Below the pieces are notes generated by a model. The model had not been told where the DNA came from. It did no database searches and saw only the letters and a list, made by a program, of their open reading frames with translations. A stretch of DNA of 64,000 nucleotides. Source: Amoebidium appalachense. Taxonomy: Eukaryota; Ichthyosporea. The position numbers and the translations under genes were made by a program. The stretch covers positions 7,874,001 through 7,938,000 of the forward strand of contig CAVNZM010000013.1 in the NCBI GenBank assembly GCA_963693365.1, written 5' to 3'. Of this stretch, positions 56,822 to 64,000 are shown in pieces (positions within the stretch are counted from its first letter, which is position 1; each line of letters starts with the position of its first letter).

Positions 56822-56988
56822 GGTAATGAAGACATTGCGCAACACGAAAATCACTTACCCATTGGCAGAGCTTTCGGGAGACCTGCCCTGCACCTGATAA
56901 TGGTGTTCTCTAATTTCGAAGGAGAAAATGATGATCTGCCCTGCATTTGTGGGCATTCCAAGTAAACAATGTAAAAAACAGCATTTGG

Positions 56989-56994
56989 TTTATT
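56989..56994 (-). terminator. AATAAA overlapping the stop codon of the capsid-like gene
   Basis: The minus strand reads GTT AAA TAA ACC; the TAA stop at 56992-56990 lies in AATAAA. Confidence 0.55.
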
Positions 56995-58350
56995 TAACCG
57001 CGACCAGCGCCGAGAAGCACCCGCTCACCCTTGTCCCGGTCTCGTCCACCACCACCAGCCGCAGCGTGTCGACGTGGTCCAGCGTCCCCAAGATCTGCGG
57101 GCTCGCCAGCATGTCGTCCACCGCCCCGCCCGCCGCCCCCTGCACGCCCGGCGCCATGATGCGCCCCTGCAGGTTCGTCTCGCCCTGCATGACGTGCACC
57201 ATGAGCGCCCCCCGCGGGCCCAGGGGGTGCATCCGTCCCAAACACGCACTGGATGTTGTCGCCCTGGCACGGCAGCTGCTGGTCGCCCTCCTCCACGGCC
57301 GCATGGTCTCGCCCCGTCGAAGTAGCGGGCCAGCGGAGGCAGCCCCGCTGTCAGGCTGTGGCTGACGTGCGCGCCGGCCGCCATTCCCAGCACGCTCCCG
57401 AGCCCCCGGCACACGTCAAGCGAGAACGTCGGCACCGACGCATACGGCAGCCAGTGCTTCATGGTGTCCGGGTCCATGTTCTTGCGGTGGTGGATGCTGA
57501 TGACCAGTCGCCCGGGCAGCGCGAGCTTCGAGGGCGTCATGAGGTTGTACAGCGTGTTGTGGAACGGCCACTGGATGCGCCCGTGGGTGTCACGCTCGTT
57601 GGCCAGCTCACGCCACGCCCATGCGTTCTCCCTGTAGTACAGCTGCGCGAGCATCAGCGCCTCGAATGCGATCTCGTCGCGCGGGCCCTGCCGGCGTGGC
57701 GCCCACCGCGTCTTGCACACAAAGTCCTGGTGCCTGGTCCACGCCTCGCCGTTGCTCTCGGCGTCCCGGCGCAACCGCTCCGTGTGTGTGACGCTGGCGT
57801 AGTAGGGCAGCGTGTCCGGGTACATCTCCAAAATGTCCGCCACCTCCTCGGGGCTGTAGCTGGGGTTGAAGCATGCGGCGATGGCGGCGTCCAGACGCAT
57901 CTCGAGTTCGGCGCACAGGGTGTCCAGGGTGTAGTTGCCCACAGGCAGGTACACGTCGGTGGACGCCTTCACCCACATGCCTGGGGGCCGGCCGTCGGGC
58001 GAGTCCAGGTACGACAGCGACAGCGTGAGCTTGTTGGCGCCCTCGCACACGTCGTACAAGCTGTGCGCCTTGATGCCCTCAACACGGATGCCGTGCACGG
58101 ACTGGGTGGCGGGAAACTCCACCTGCAGCGGCCGGCACTCGGACCCGCCCGTCACGAAGTGGTAGCGCCACTGGCCCTGCGGCGGCTGCGGGGGCTCGAC
58201 ACGCGGGGGCGCCTCGCTCGGCACCGACACGCTGCGGGGGGCCGAGGGCAGGGCTGGCCCGTGCGGGAACGCTGCCCGGCGCGCCACGGCTGCCGAGAAA
58301 TCGATGTGGGACGCCATGTCGTCAAGGATGCGGGAGCGCGCATGCGACAT
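56990..58350 (-). CDS. Candidate capsid/penton-type structural protein, two homopolymer frameshifts
   Basis: The N-terminal frame starts at ATG 58350 (MSHARSRILDDM) and is open to about 57320. Two later frames carry the remaining coding sequence to 56990. The shifts fall in a G4 run near 57320 and a G6 run near 57205, each fixed by one base. The protein is about 450 residues. A segment VYLPVGNYTLDTLCAELEMR is like the strand-turn-helix N-G-x-Y-T-x2-x-L element of viral penton and minor-capsid proteins. The C-terminus has GETNLQGRIM and TLRLVVVDETG strands. No transmembrane helix in the chosen start. The capsid assignment is an inference from that element and context, with no search. Confidence 0.45.
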
Positions 58351-58531
58351 TACATTGGGGCACAATAAAAAAGAAGCCAGCTCTAGACACAAGATCAAAC
58401 AGCCATCAAATTGGATGGCATATACACGACAAAGAAAAACAAGGTTGCCAAATATCTTTGTAGCAGCGTGCACCAAAACCAGGGGGCAATGGAAATGCCA
58501 GCCTTTCTTACATTTGTTCATCTGATTCATG

Positions 58532-59035
58532 CTAGAACTCAACCAGCTTGCCATGTTGCTTCTCGCTCTCCGGCACTTGTGCGGCCATCACATACGTGAC
58601 CTGCGATTCCGATGCAGCCACACCGGACTTGTTTGACCACGGATCCAACGGCCATTTCTTGACGGCTTTTCTCATGTAGCAATAGCCTTTTGGCCGCTTC
58701 CCGTCCATATCCTGCCATGGCGAATAGCCCACCTGTTGGCATCCGCTCATAGATTGGCATCGGTTAATGCACTGACTGGCCGACGTGTACCCATAGTTCA
58801 CCGGGTCTTGCCAGTCGTTAAACGTGTTGTCCGTGCTGTGGTCCCCCACTTGGTCGAAAGCATACCACTGTGTCCGTGCGACTGCAGGGGTACTGTCGTT
58901 TTTGCCGGGGCCAGGCTTAGGGGTACTGTCGTTTTTGCCAGGGGCAGGTTTGGGTTCGTACTTGATGTATGCCCATGCCAACACACCGATAGTAAGCATT
59001 AGAATGATTAAGGCAATCGCATTTGACAAGTCCAT
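58532..59035 (-). CDS. Single-pass membrane protein with a PAN/apple-like Cys domain
   Basis: 167 residues from ATG 59035. An N-terminal hydrophobic helix, about 5-24 (NAIALIILMLTIGVLAWAY), is followed by two copies of a P-x-PGKNDSTP linker repeat and an extracellular domain with four main Cys (QCINRCQSMSGCQQVGYSPW, then GYCYMRKA). The C-x3-C-x5-C pattern followed by a CYM(R/K) segment is reminiscent of PAN/apple domains. A longer upstream Met adds 36 unlikely residues. It could sit in the virion membrane or host surface; function unknown. Confidence 0.55.
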   Translation of the reverse strand: MDLSNAIALIILMLTIGVLAWAYIKYEPKPAPGKNDSTPKPGPGKNDSTPAVARTQWYAFDQVGDHSTDNTFNDWQDPVNYGYTSASQCINRCQSMSGCQQVGYSPWQDMDGKRPKGYCYMRKAVKKWPLDPWSNKSGVAASESQVTYVMAAQVPESEKQHGKLVEF

Positions 59036-59115
59036 TCTTCTTGCGCAAATTAAAAGCTGACGTGGCTGAACAAAACAAAGAATGGACAGGCCAACTCTGG
59101 TTTTCCGAGAAATGA

Positions 59116-59511
59116 TTAACGTCTGATGAGCGTGCAACGGCACTCCCAGTTGGATGCGTTCACCCCGGTGGGTGGTGCGGGCGGGTCCACGGGCATCGTG
59201 GGCATGGGTTCGTCGGTTGGGTCGCCTTCAGTGATGGAGGTGGGGATCTCGAATACGTCGGTGTCCGTTTCGGTGGGAGTTTCCGAGGCCGAGGTGGTTT
59301 CGATGGTTTGAATCGAAGCGGCGGCTGTGGTGGTGGCTGCAACGGTCTCCACGTGCGTCAGGGTCGCCCACCACGTCTTTGTTTCGGCAGTGGAGCTGGG
59401 CGGCACGTGCGCGGTGGTTGCCGCAAGGGTTGCCGAGCTCGCAAACACCAGGCACTCGGGGGCCGCAAGGACCAGTGCAAGCAGGGGGGGACACAGGAGC
59501 AGCGCACGCAT
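59116..59511 (-). CDS. Secreted or anchored Thr/Ser/Pro-rich protein
   Basis: 131 residues from ATG 59511 (MRALLLCPPLLALVLAAPE, a signal peptide). The mature part is Thr/Ala/Ser-rich with many potential O-glycosylation sites and acidic patches (ETPTETDTDVFE), ending NASNWECRCTLIRR. Mucin-like composition. No family recognised. Upstream Met codons in the same frame overlap the neighbouring gene and are rejected. Confidence 0.5.
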   Translation of the reverse strand: MRALLLCPPLLALVLAAPECLVFASSATLAATTAHVPPSSTAETKTWWATLTHVETVAATTTAAASIQTIETTSASETPTETDTDVFEIPTSITEGDPTDEPMPTMPVDPPAPPTGVNASNWECRCTLIRR

Positions 59512-59531
59512 TGATAGATGGCTACAAAATA

Positions 59532-60119
59532 TCAGAGCTCGAGCAGCGCCAGAAAAAGCGTCAGGCCCGGGAACGGGAACAGGTCCACGCACACGCGCAC
59601 GCGCCACACGTGCAGCAGGCACAGCGCAAGGTTGACGCCGCGGAACCCATACTGCATGGTGGGGCTCGTGTCTGCGACCGAGGACACAAACCACGAGGGC
59701 ATGGGCAGGGGCCCCACGCCGAGCACGCCGATGGAGAAGGCCACGCCGAGCTCCACGCGGCCCTGGGGCGGTGCGCTAGGTGGGGGGAGAGCCGGCAGGT
59801 CTTTGTCGTGCAGACGCAGCCGCACGCCCGCCAGACCCGTGTCGGGAACGTGGTTGGGCTGCGGGAGCGGGCAGTCGCTGAACCCAAAAGAGCTCGCCTG
59901 AGCCGGGTCATCGGTGAACGTGACGACGTTGGCCTCGGGCAGCGCCCTCCAGTACATGCGTGTCTCACCGAGCATGGCGGTGACCTTGTCGCCGTCACGC
60001 CGCCACCGCAGGCCCATGCCCGTGTGCCTCGTGTTGGCCAGGTCCTCGGGCCACTCCACCGGGCAGCTGAGCAGCGCGAGGTTGCGGCTGACGAAGCGGT
60101 TGCCGTGCGTGATGTGCAT
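59532..60119 (-). CDS. 195-residue protein of unknown function with hydrophobic C-terminus
   Basis: ATG 60119. The N-terminal half is polar (RNLALLSCPVEWPEDLANTR, TFTDDPAQASSFGFSD). The C-terminal 70 residues are hydrophobic (VAFSIGVLGVGPLPMPSWFV; LALCLLHVWRVRVCVDLFPF), with perhaps two membrane segments. It starts 48 bases from the divergent gene at 60168 and ends 20 bases before the next minus-strand gene. No family recognised. Confidence 0.5.
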   Translation of the reverse strand: MHITHGNRFVSRNLALLSCPVEWPEDLANTRHTGMGLRWRRDGDKVTAMLGETRMYWRALPEANVVTFTDDPAQASSFGFSDCPLPQPNHVPDTGLAGVRLRLHDKDLPALPPPSAPPQGRVELGVAFSIGVLGVGPLPMPSWFVSSVADTSPTMQYGFRGVNLALCLLHVWRVRVCVDLFPFPGLTLFLALLEL

Positions 60120-60167
60120 GCACTACAGGAAGATTAAGCCGGCACAAAATGCGCCCGTGACGTAACA

Positions 60168-60533
60168 ATGCAGCTGGTACTCCTGCTCATGGCCCTCTGC
60201 GTGACCACCCTGCTTGCGCTTGCGCTGCGAGATGCGGTGCGCACGGTGTTCGGTCGTGACCCGCCCTGCGACGCACCCGCCTGTGCCGCCCTGCTTTACG
60301 ACAAGCGCCTGGCCGCGGGCTGGGAGGCCGACACAGCCCGTTTTGGCGAATGCGGCCGGTGCCCGCGCATGGAAGTTTCCAATGTCAACGGCCTGCGCTA
60401 CTGGAACGAGGAGAAGGGTCAATGGTTCTCGGCACAGATGTCCTATGCCGACTTTGCCACACGCCTGGGCGACGACCGCACCGCCTGGCTCGCGCGGCTG
60501 GCCGCTGCGCTGAGAAGGGAGGGCCTCCGCTGA
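60168..60533 (+). CDS. Small single-pass membrane protein
   Basis: 121 residues. A hydrophobic segment at 2-20 (QLVLLLMALCVTTLLALAL) acts as signal anchor. A compact domain with two Cys pairs follows (PPCDAPAC and GECGRCPRM), then SAQMSYADFATRLGDD and a basic helical end. It converges with the protease-like gene, whose stop is 43 bases away. No family recognised. Confidence 0.5.
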   Translation: MQLVLLLMALCVTTLLALALRDAVRTVFGRDPPCDAPACAALLYDKRLAAGWEADTARFGECGRCPRMEVSNVNGLRYWNEEKGQWFSAQMSYADFATRLGDDRTAWLARLAAALRREGLR

Positions 60534-60575
60534 GGCAGGGATCAATCCACCTCAATTCTTGACCTTTTGATGCCC

Positions 60576-62084
60576 TCAGGGGAGGAGGCGCGCCGCTTGT
60601 TCTCGGACCTCGTTCACAAGTTGCTCGCCGTCCTTGCGTGTTGGCAGTCCTGCATCCTTAAGCTCGGCATCGGTCAATACGAGAACTTTCTTGGAAAGCA
60701 CCATGTCCACGACCTCTCGGTAACGCTCCGGTTGATTGACGCCGTCTTGCGCCCACCAATCCGCAGTTTGATACATCTTAGCCCCGTAGAGTTCGATCAG
60801 GCACTTTCCGTACATCGCGATCGTTCCCCCGACCTTATAGACCGCTTGGAATCCCCCATCCCTTGCGATTTTCGTCTTGATGAAGTTGCAGATCCGCTCG
60901 CCTATGGTGTGCCCATCCGCACCCGGTATGGACGACCAGTCGGCTTGTGAAGTCCGCAGCAGTATATAAATACTCAACCAAGACGCACAGGCCCCATCGA
61001 CCACCTCGTCTCTGTCAAACAATTCGTCGTACAATGTCCTTTTTCCATGAAGATTTTGCAAATCAGTGCAAACCCTTTCGGGTTTGAGGGATCGAAGTAT
61101 GTCTTTCAGCTTGCCTGTGGGATCAGCGCTTCTCATGAATGAGACAAGGGCTTTTGTCAACGTGCTACTCGGGGCATGGACATTGAAGAACTCCAGAACT
61201 ATACTCGACTTGTCACCTGAAACGAGTATGATGACAGAAGCATGGTGCACTTCACCTGTGTATATAATAAAGTAGGGCACCCGTTGGGGGTCAGTCAGCC
61301 ATTGGAACAACATTGTCGCGAGTTCGTTCCTAAAAAAGAACTTCCATTTAGGCATCGATATGGTGGTCATGAAGCCATCGTTCCTGAGTTGATTCCTAAA
61401 CGATTGCTGGACAGTCATTGACTCGTTGTTGGGTTGTGTACGGAGCAATTCTCCAGGGGCGAAAATTGTGGACTTCGGAAGATATGTCTGTAGCATTACT
61501 ATAGTATTGGCTCTCCCCTCTACTGCAGGCGAAGTCCACACAGACCCCACCCCTATCAAATCTTTTATGGACCCCGAAATTTGTTGGGCCCCGCGGTACA
61601 GTTTGTCAAACAAGAAGTCTGCTACCGAATCCTCCTGCAAATATGGGGGTGTTGGGTTCCCAGGGATGGTACTCTTTTTGTACTCCTCGATCTGGTATGG
61701 GGCGTGCTTCACCATGATCTCCTTGAAAGCATTGCCCCTCTTGTCCAACATGAAGTTTCGAACCGAATCGTAAGTTGTGTCGAAGGTGCGTATCCCAGGA
61801 CTATCTTGGTACTCGAACTCGATATTCACGGAGTAGCCATCCTGTTGCGCATCGAACCGGAGACGTTTAACACAGGCAAGATACACCGGGATCGTGTCGG
61901 GTTCTGTGCTTTCCAGGGAGAGGGAGAGGCAACCGTTTTCCGGTGTCCATGCGTACGTCTGAGTGCTGGGGGAGACCGGTGTTTCTTCCACAAAATGTTC
62001 TGCATTTTTCTTTACGAACCTGAAAAAGCAGCGCGGCTTCACGGGAAATCTTTCCACTACATCATTCCCTCGCCCGTGTGCCAT
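60576..62084 (-). CDS. Candidate CE-clan (adenain/Ulp1-like) cysteine protease, intact paralogue
   Basis: 502 residues, intact. The N-terminal 250 residues are a beta-rich region of unknown type shared with the copy at 52328. Residues 271-380 hold the candidate catalytic core: YFIIYTGEVHHASVII with His281, SSIVLEFFN with Glu298/Asn301, a conserved Gln in TDLQN (343), and DGACASWLSIYILLRTS with Cys366. His-acidic/Asn-Gln-Cys with a G-x-C-x2-W-x(5-6)-Y-x3-R tail is the pattern of virion-maturation proteases of adenoviruses, poxviruses and related NCLDV. Downstream are TIGERICNFIKTK and YGKCLIELYGAKMY segments conserved in both copies. ATG 62084 overlaps the end of the PCNA-like fragment by 23 bases. 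Needs structure prediction; it could be an unrelated protein with chance motifs. Confidence 0.55.
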   Translation of the reverse strand: MAHGRGNDVVERFPVKPRCFFRFVKKNAEHFVEETPVSPSTQTYAWTPENGCLSLSLESTEPDTIPVYLACVKRLRFDAQQDGYSVNIEFEYQDSPGIRTFDTTYDSVRNFMLDKRGNAFKEIMVKHAPYQIEEYKKSTIPGNPTPPYLQEDSVADFLFDKLYRGAQQISGSIKDLIGVGSVWTSPAVEGRANTIVMLQTYLPKSTIFAPGELLRTQPNNESMTVQQSFRNQLRNDGFMTTISMPKWKFFFRNELATMLFQWLTDPQRVPYFIIYTGEVHHASVIILVSGDKSSIVLEFFNVHAPSSTLTKALVSFMRSADPTGKLKDILRSLKPERVCTDLQNLHGKRTLYDELFDRDEVVDGACASWLSIYILLRTSQADWSSIPGADGHTIGERICNFIKTKIARDGGFQAVYKVGGTIAMYGKCLIELYGAKMYQTADWWAQDGVNQPERYREVVDMVLSKKVLVLTDAELKDAGLPTRKDGEQLVNEVREQAARLLP

Positions 62085-62439
62085 CTATAGATTCAACACC
62101 CCAAAACTTTGGTGGCTTCGACTGTGTCTTCGTTATGTGTACTCTGACGTTGCTGTTCACGCACGCGCCCTTGCAGAACGCGCTGAGATACTTGACCGCA
62201 AACTGCGCCTTGACCTTCCCCGATCGACCTTCTTTGAACTCCACACCCGTGGCGCTCTTCCCCTTCTGATCTTCAGCGCGTCCTCTCCCTTTCGGGGATG
62301 TCTATCCTGCACTTTCCTCAGCGCGCCCAGCGCACCCCGGGCCGGAGCGTGCGATCCGCGACAGTGATCTTCACGACATTGGACACGGCCTGGATGTCCC
62401 CTCAGGTAGCGCGCAAGCTCCTGGGCGTCGATGACAAAG
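62062..62439 (-). pseudogene. PCNA-like sliding-clamp fragments, frame-broken, cut by the gap
   Basis: The last frame on the minus strand reads GVEFKEG, KAQFAVKYLSAFCKGACV and NSNVRVHITKTQSKPP, close to the C-terminal PCNA pattern F-x-x-(K/R)YL-x-x-F-x-K(A/G)-x5-(V)x-(V/L)x(I/L). Nearer the gap, other frames give FVIDAQELARYLR and SNVVKITVADRTL, like the helix and strand of PCNA's second half. At least two frame changes occur, one at a G4 run near 62390. The 5' part is in the N gap. It could be a true pseudogene or poor sequence at a contig edge. Confidence 0.4.
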
Positions 62440-62939
62440 NNNNNNNNNNNNNNNNNNNNNNNNNNNNNNNNNNNNNNNNNNNNNNNNNNNNNNNNNNNNN
62501 NNNNNNNNNNNNNNNNNNNNNNNNNNNNNNNNNNNNNNNNNNNNNNNNNNNNNNNNNNNNNNNNNNNNNNNNNNNNNNNNNNNNNNNNNNNNNNNNNNNN
62601 NNNNNNNNNNNNNNNNNNNNNNNNNNNNNNNNNNNNNNNNNNNNNNNNNNNNNNNNNNNNNNNNNNNNNNNNNNNNNNNNNNNNNNNNNNNNNNNNNNNN
62701 NNNNNNNNNNNNNNNNNNNNNNNNNNNNNNNNNNNNNNNNNNNNNNNNNNNNNNNNNNNNNNNNNNNNNNNNNNNNNNNNNNNNNNNNNNNNNNNNNNNN
62801 NNNNNNNNNNNNNNNNNNNNNNNNNNNNNNNNNNNNNNNNNNNNNNNNNNNNNNNNNNNNNNNNNNNNNNNNNNNNNNNNNNNNNNNNNNNNNNNNNNNN
62901 NNNNNNNNNNNNNNNNNNNNNNNNNNNNNNNNNNNNNNN
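62440..62939. other. Assembly gap (500 N)
   Basis: 500 unknown bases, a round number typical of a scaffold join. True size and orientation across it are not assured. It removes the 5' part of the PCNA-like gene. Confidence 0.98.
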
Positions 62940-63189
62940 ATATATAAGTATAAGCAGATACACGTCACCTGAAACTTGTTGCACTGAGTAACAATAATTA
63001 TCTTACTCAAGGTACTGATTCTGAGTAACACAGACAAGTGTCCCACACTAGATGTTACTCGACCAAATATGATAAGAATTTCCAACCCATTTCCGAACTA
63101 CCGTGTGCATACAATTCCTTGTCTTGTCTGTAGATACATACTAAGTAACAGAATGAAATCACTCGCATGTGTTATCCCTCATGATTGTA
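62940..63189. other. AT-rich spacer after the gap
   Basis: Only AT-rich sequence with repeated GAGTAACA words near 62985, 63022 and 63143. Nothing coding seen. Confidence 0.5.
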
Positions 63190-63546
63190 TCAATCCGTTT
63201 CATCCGGAGTCTTAGCGGACTGGCCCAGCCGTATGAGACAGGCCCGTAGAAAGTCCTTTTGCTTCTTCAGCTTGTCGTTTTCCAGCTGCAGCTCTTGGTT
63301 CTCCACCACCAAATTCTTGTTCTCTTCGCACACCTTGTTGCGCTCCTCTTGCAGGCCCTTGATCACCTCCCGCTGGTTCTTGTTCATTGTGCGCAGCGCG
63401 TCGTTGTCCTTGTCCATGTCGTTGTTCAACTCCCTCAGCTGCTGGATCAGCCCGTGCAGCCCCTCGTTGGCCTCCTTCAGCATCTTGTTGGTCTCTTGCA
63501 GCTGCTCGGTGTGTGCATCTTGGCGCTGTGTGACTGTTTCGTCCAT
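63190..63546 (-). CDS. Small coiled-coil protein
   Basis: 118 residues from ATG 63546. Almost the whole chain is a heptad-repeat coiled coil (EQLQETNKMLKEANEGLHGL, then ENKNLVVENQELQLENDKLK), with a polar end TPDETD. No membrane helix. Many large DNA viruses and host elements have such proteins, so function is not inferable. It shares strand, A-rich upstream repeats and coiled-coil nature with the gene at 27456-28678. Confidence 0.6.
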   Translation of the reverse strand: MDETVTQRQDAHTEQLQETNKMLKEANEGLHGLIQQLRELNNDMDKDNDALRTMNKNQREVIKGLQEERNKVCEENKNLVVENQELQLENDKLKKQKDFLRACLIRLGQSAKTPDETD

Positions 63547-63599
63547 TGTGTCGTTTGCAGCCGGTTGGGCAGGAGGTGTTTAGTTTTTCTATCCACGAA

Positions 63600-64000
63600 G
63601 CAAAGCAGTGTGAACAAAAAAAAAACGTCCCTCTTATTTTTACGAAGCAAAAGTGTGACCCAAAAAAAACGTTCCTTCTACACAGTGCAAAATAAAGCAA
63701 AATCCTATGATGCGCAAACACACCGTGAACTAAAAAAACTCGCCACTGATTATTTACACGAAGTAAAGCAGTGTGAACAAAAAAAAAGCGCTCCTTACAC
63801 AGTGCAAAATAAAGCAAAATCCTATGATGCGCAAACACACCGTGAACTAAAAAAACTCGCCACTGATTATTTAAGTAAAGCAGTGTGAACAAAAAAAAGC
63901 GCTCCTTACACAGTGCAAAATAAAGCAAAATCCTATGATGCGCAAACGTATAAGTATTGGATCCACGTGAGCGCGAGTTTCCTAAGTGCTGCTCAAAAAG
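63600..64000. repeat. A-rich tandem repeats, period 111-117 bp
   Basis: Three copies of a unit with ACAGTGCAAAATAAAGCAAA, CCTATGATGCGCAAACACAC and GTGAACTAAAAAAACTCGCC, at about 63680, 63798 and 63908. They lie upstream of the minus-strand coiled-coil gene and continue to the window edge. Open frames through them on both strands are repeat artefacts. Confidence 0.85.

Noticed and set aside
57253-58368. 371-codon plus-strand ORF
   Set aside because: High-GC shadow of the minus-strand capsid-like gene; His/Arg/Val-rich composition is unlike a protein.

Overview
The window reads as nuclear DNA of a microbial eukaryote. Genes on the left are split by GT-AG introns with matching codon phase, and encode chromatin and transcription proteins (a GATA factor and a JmjC oxygenase). 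The DNA between exons is packed with (CA)n/(TG)n microsatellites, long poly-C/poly-G runs and minisatellites. I cannot name the species. No bacterial signals, rRNA, tRNA or CRISPR were recognised.

Layout. 1-17.7 kb: intron-rich host genes on the plus strand: the 3' part of an unknown gene (1462-3538), a GATA-type zinc-finger factor (4250-9183), a poorly resolved small gene plus exon-like blocks (11.8-14.3 kb) and a four-exon GNAT acetyltransferase (14964-17652). 17.7-30.6 kb: sparse intronless genes (an OTU-like protein lacking its catalytic Cys, a Cys/His protein, a two-helix membrane protein, a coiled-coil protein) among tandem repeats. 30.6-36.8 kb: a multi-exon JmjC gene whose largest intron is a 47-bp minisatellite of about 2.5 kb.

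37.8-63.6 kb: a compact, intronless, virus-like block on both strands. It holds a C2H2 zinc-finger protein, an SF3/D5-like helicase with a DUF5906-type ATPase, a small PD-(D/E)XK-like protein, a TSPPY DNA methyltransferase, two proteins with a T5orf172/MUG113 (GIY-YIG-like) C-terminus (one with KilA-N), a further GIY-YIG-like protein, a RuvC-like Holliday-junction resolvase, a candidate capsid/penton-type protein, two paralogues that may be CE-clan cysteine proteases, PCNA-like fragments beside an assembly gap (62440-62939), and several secreted or single-pass membrane proteins. This fits an endogenous large or polinton-like dsDNA virus. No major capsid protein, packaging ATPase, DNA polymerase B or integrase is visible, so the element is either incomplete here or extends past the right edge.

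The block has its own expression style. Several genes have a TATAAAAG box about 43-62 nt before the ATG. Two TATA boxes contain the stop codon of the upstream gene. Three minus-strand genes have a stop codon embedded in AATAAA. Most reading-frame breaks, host and viral, fall in or near homopolymers, so assembly indels are at least as likely as true pseudogenes.
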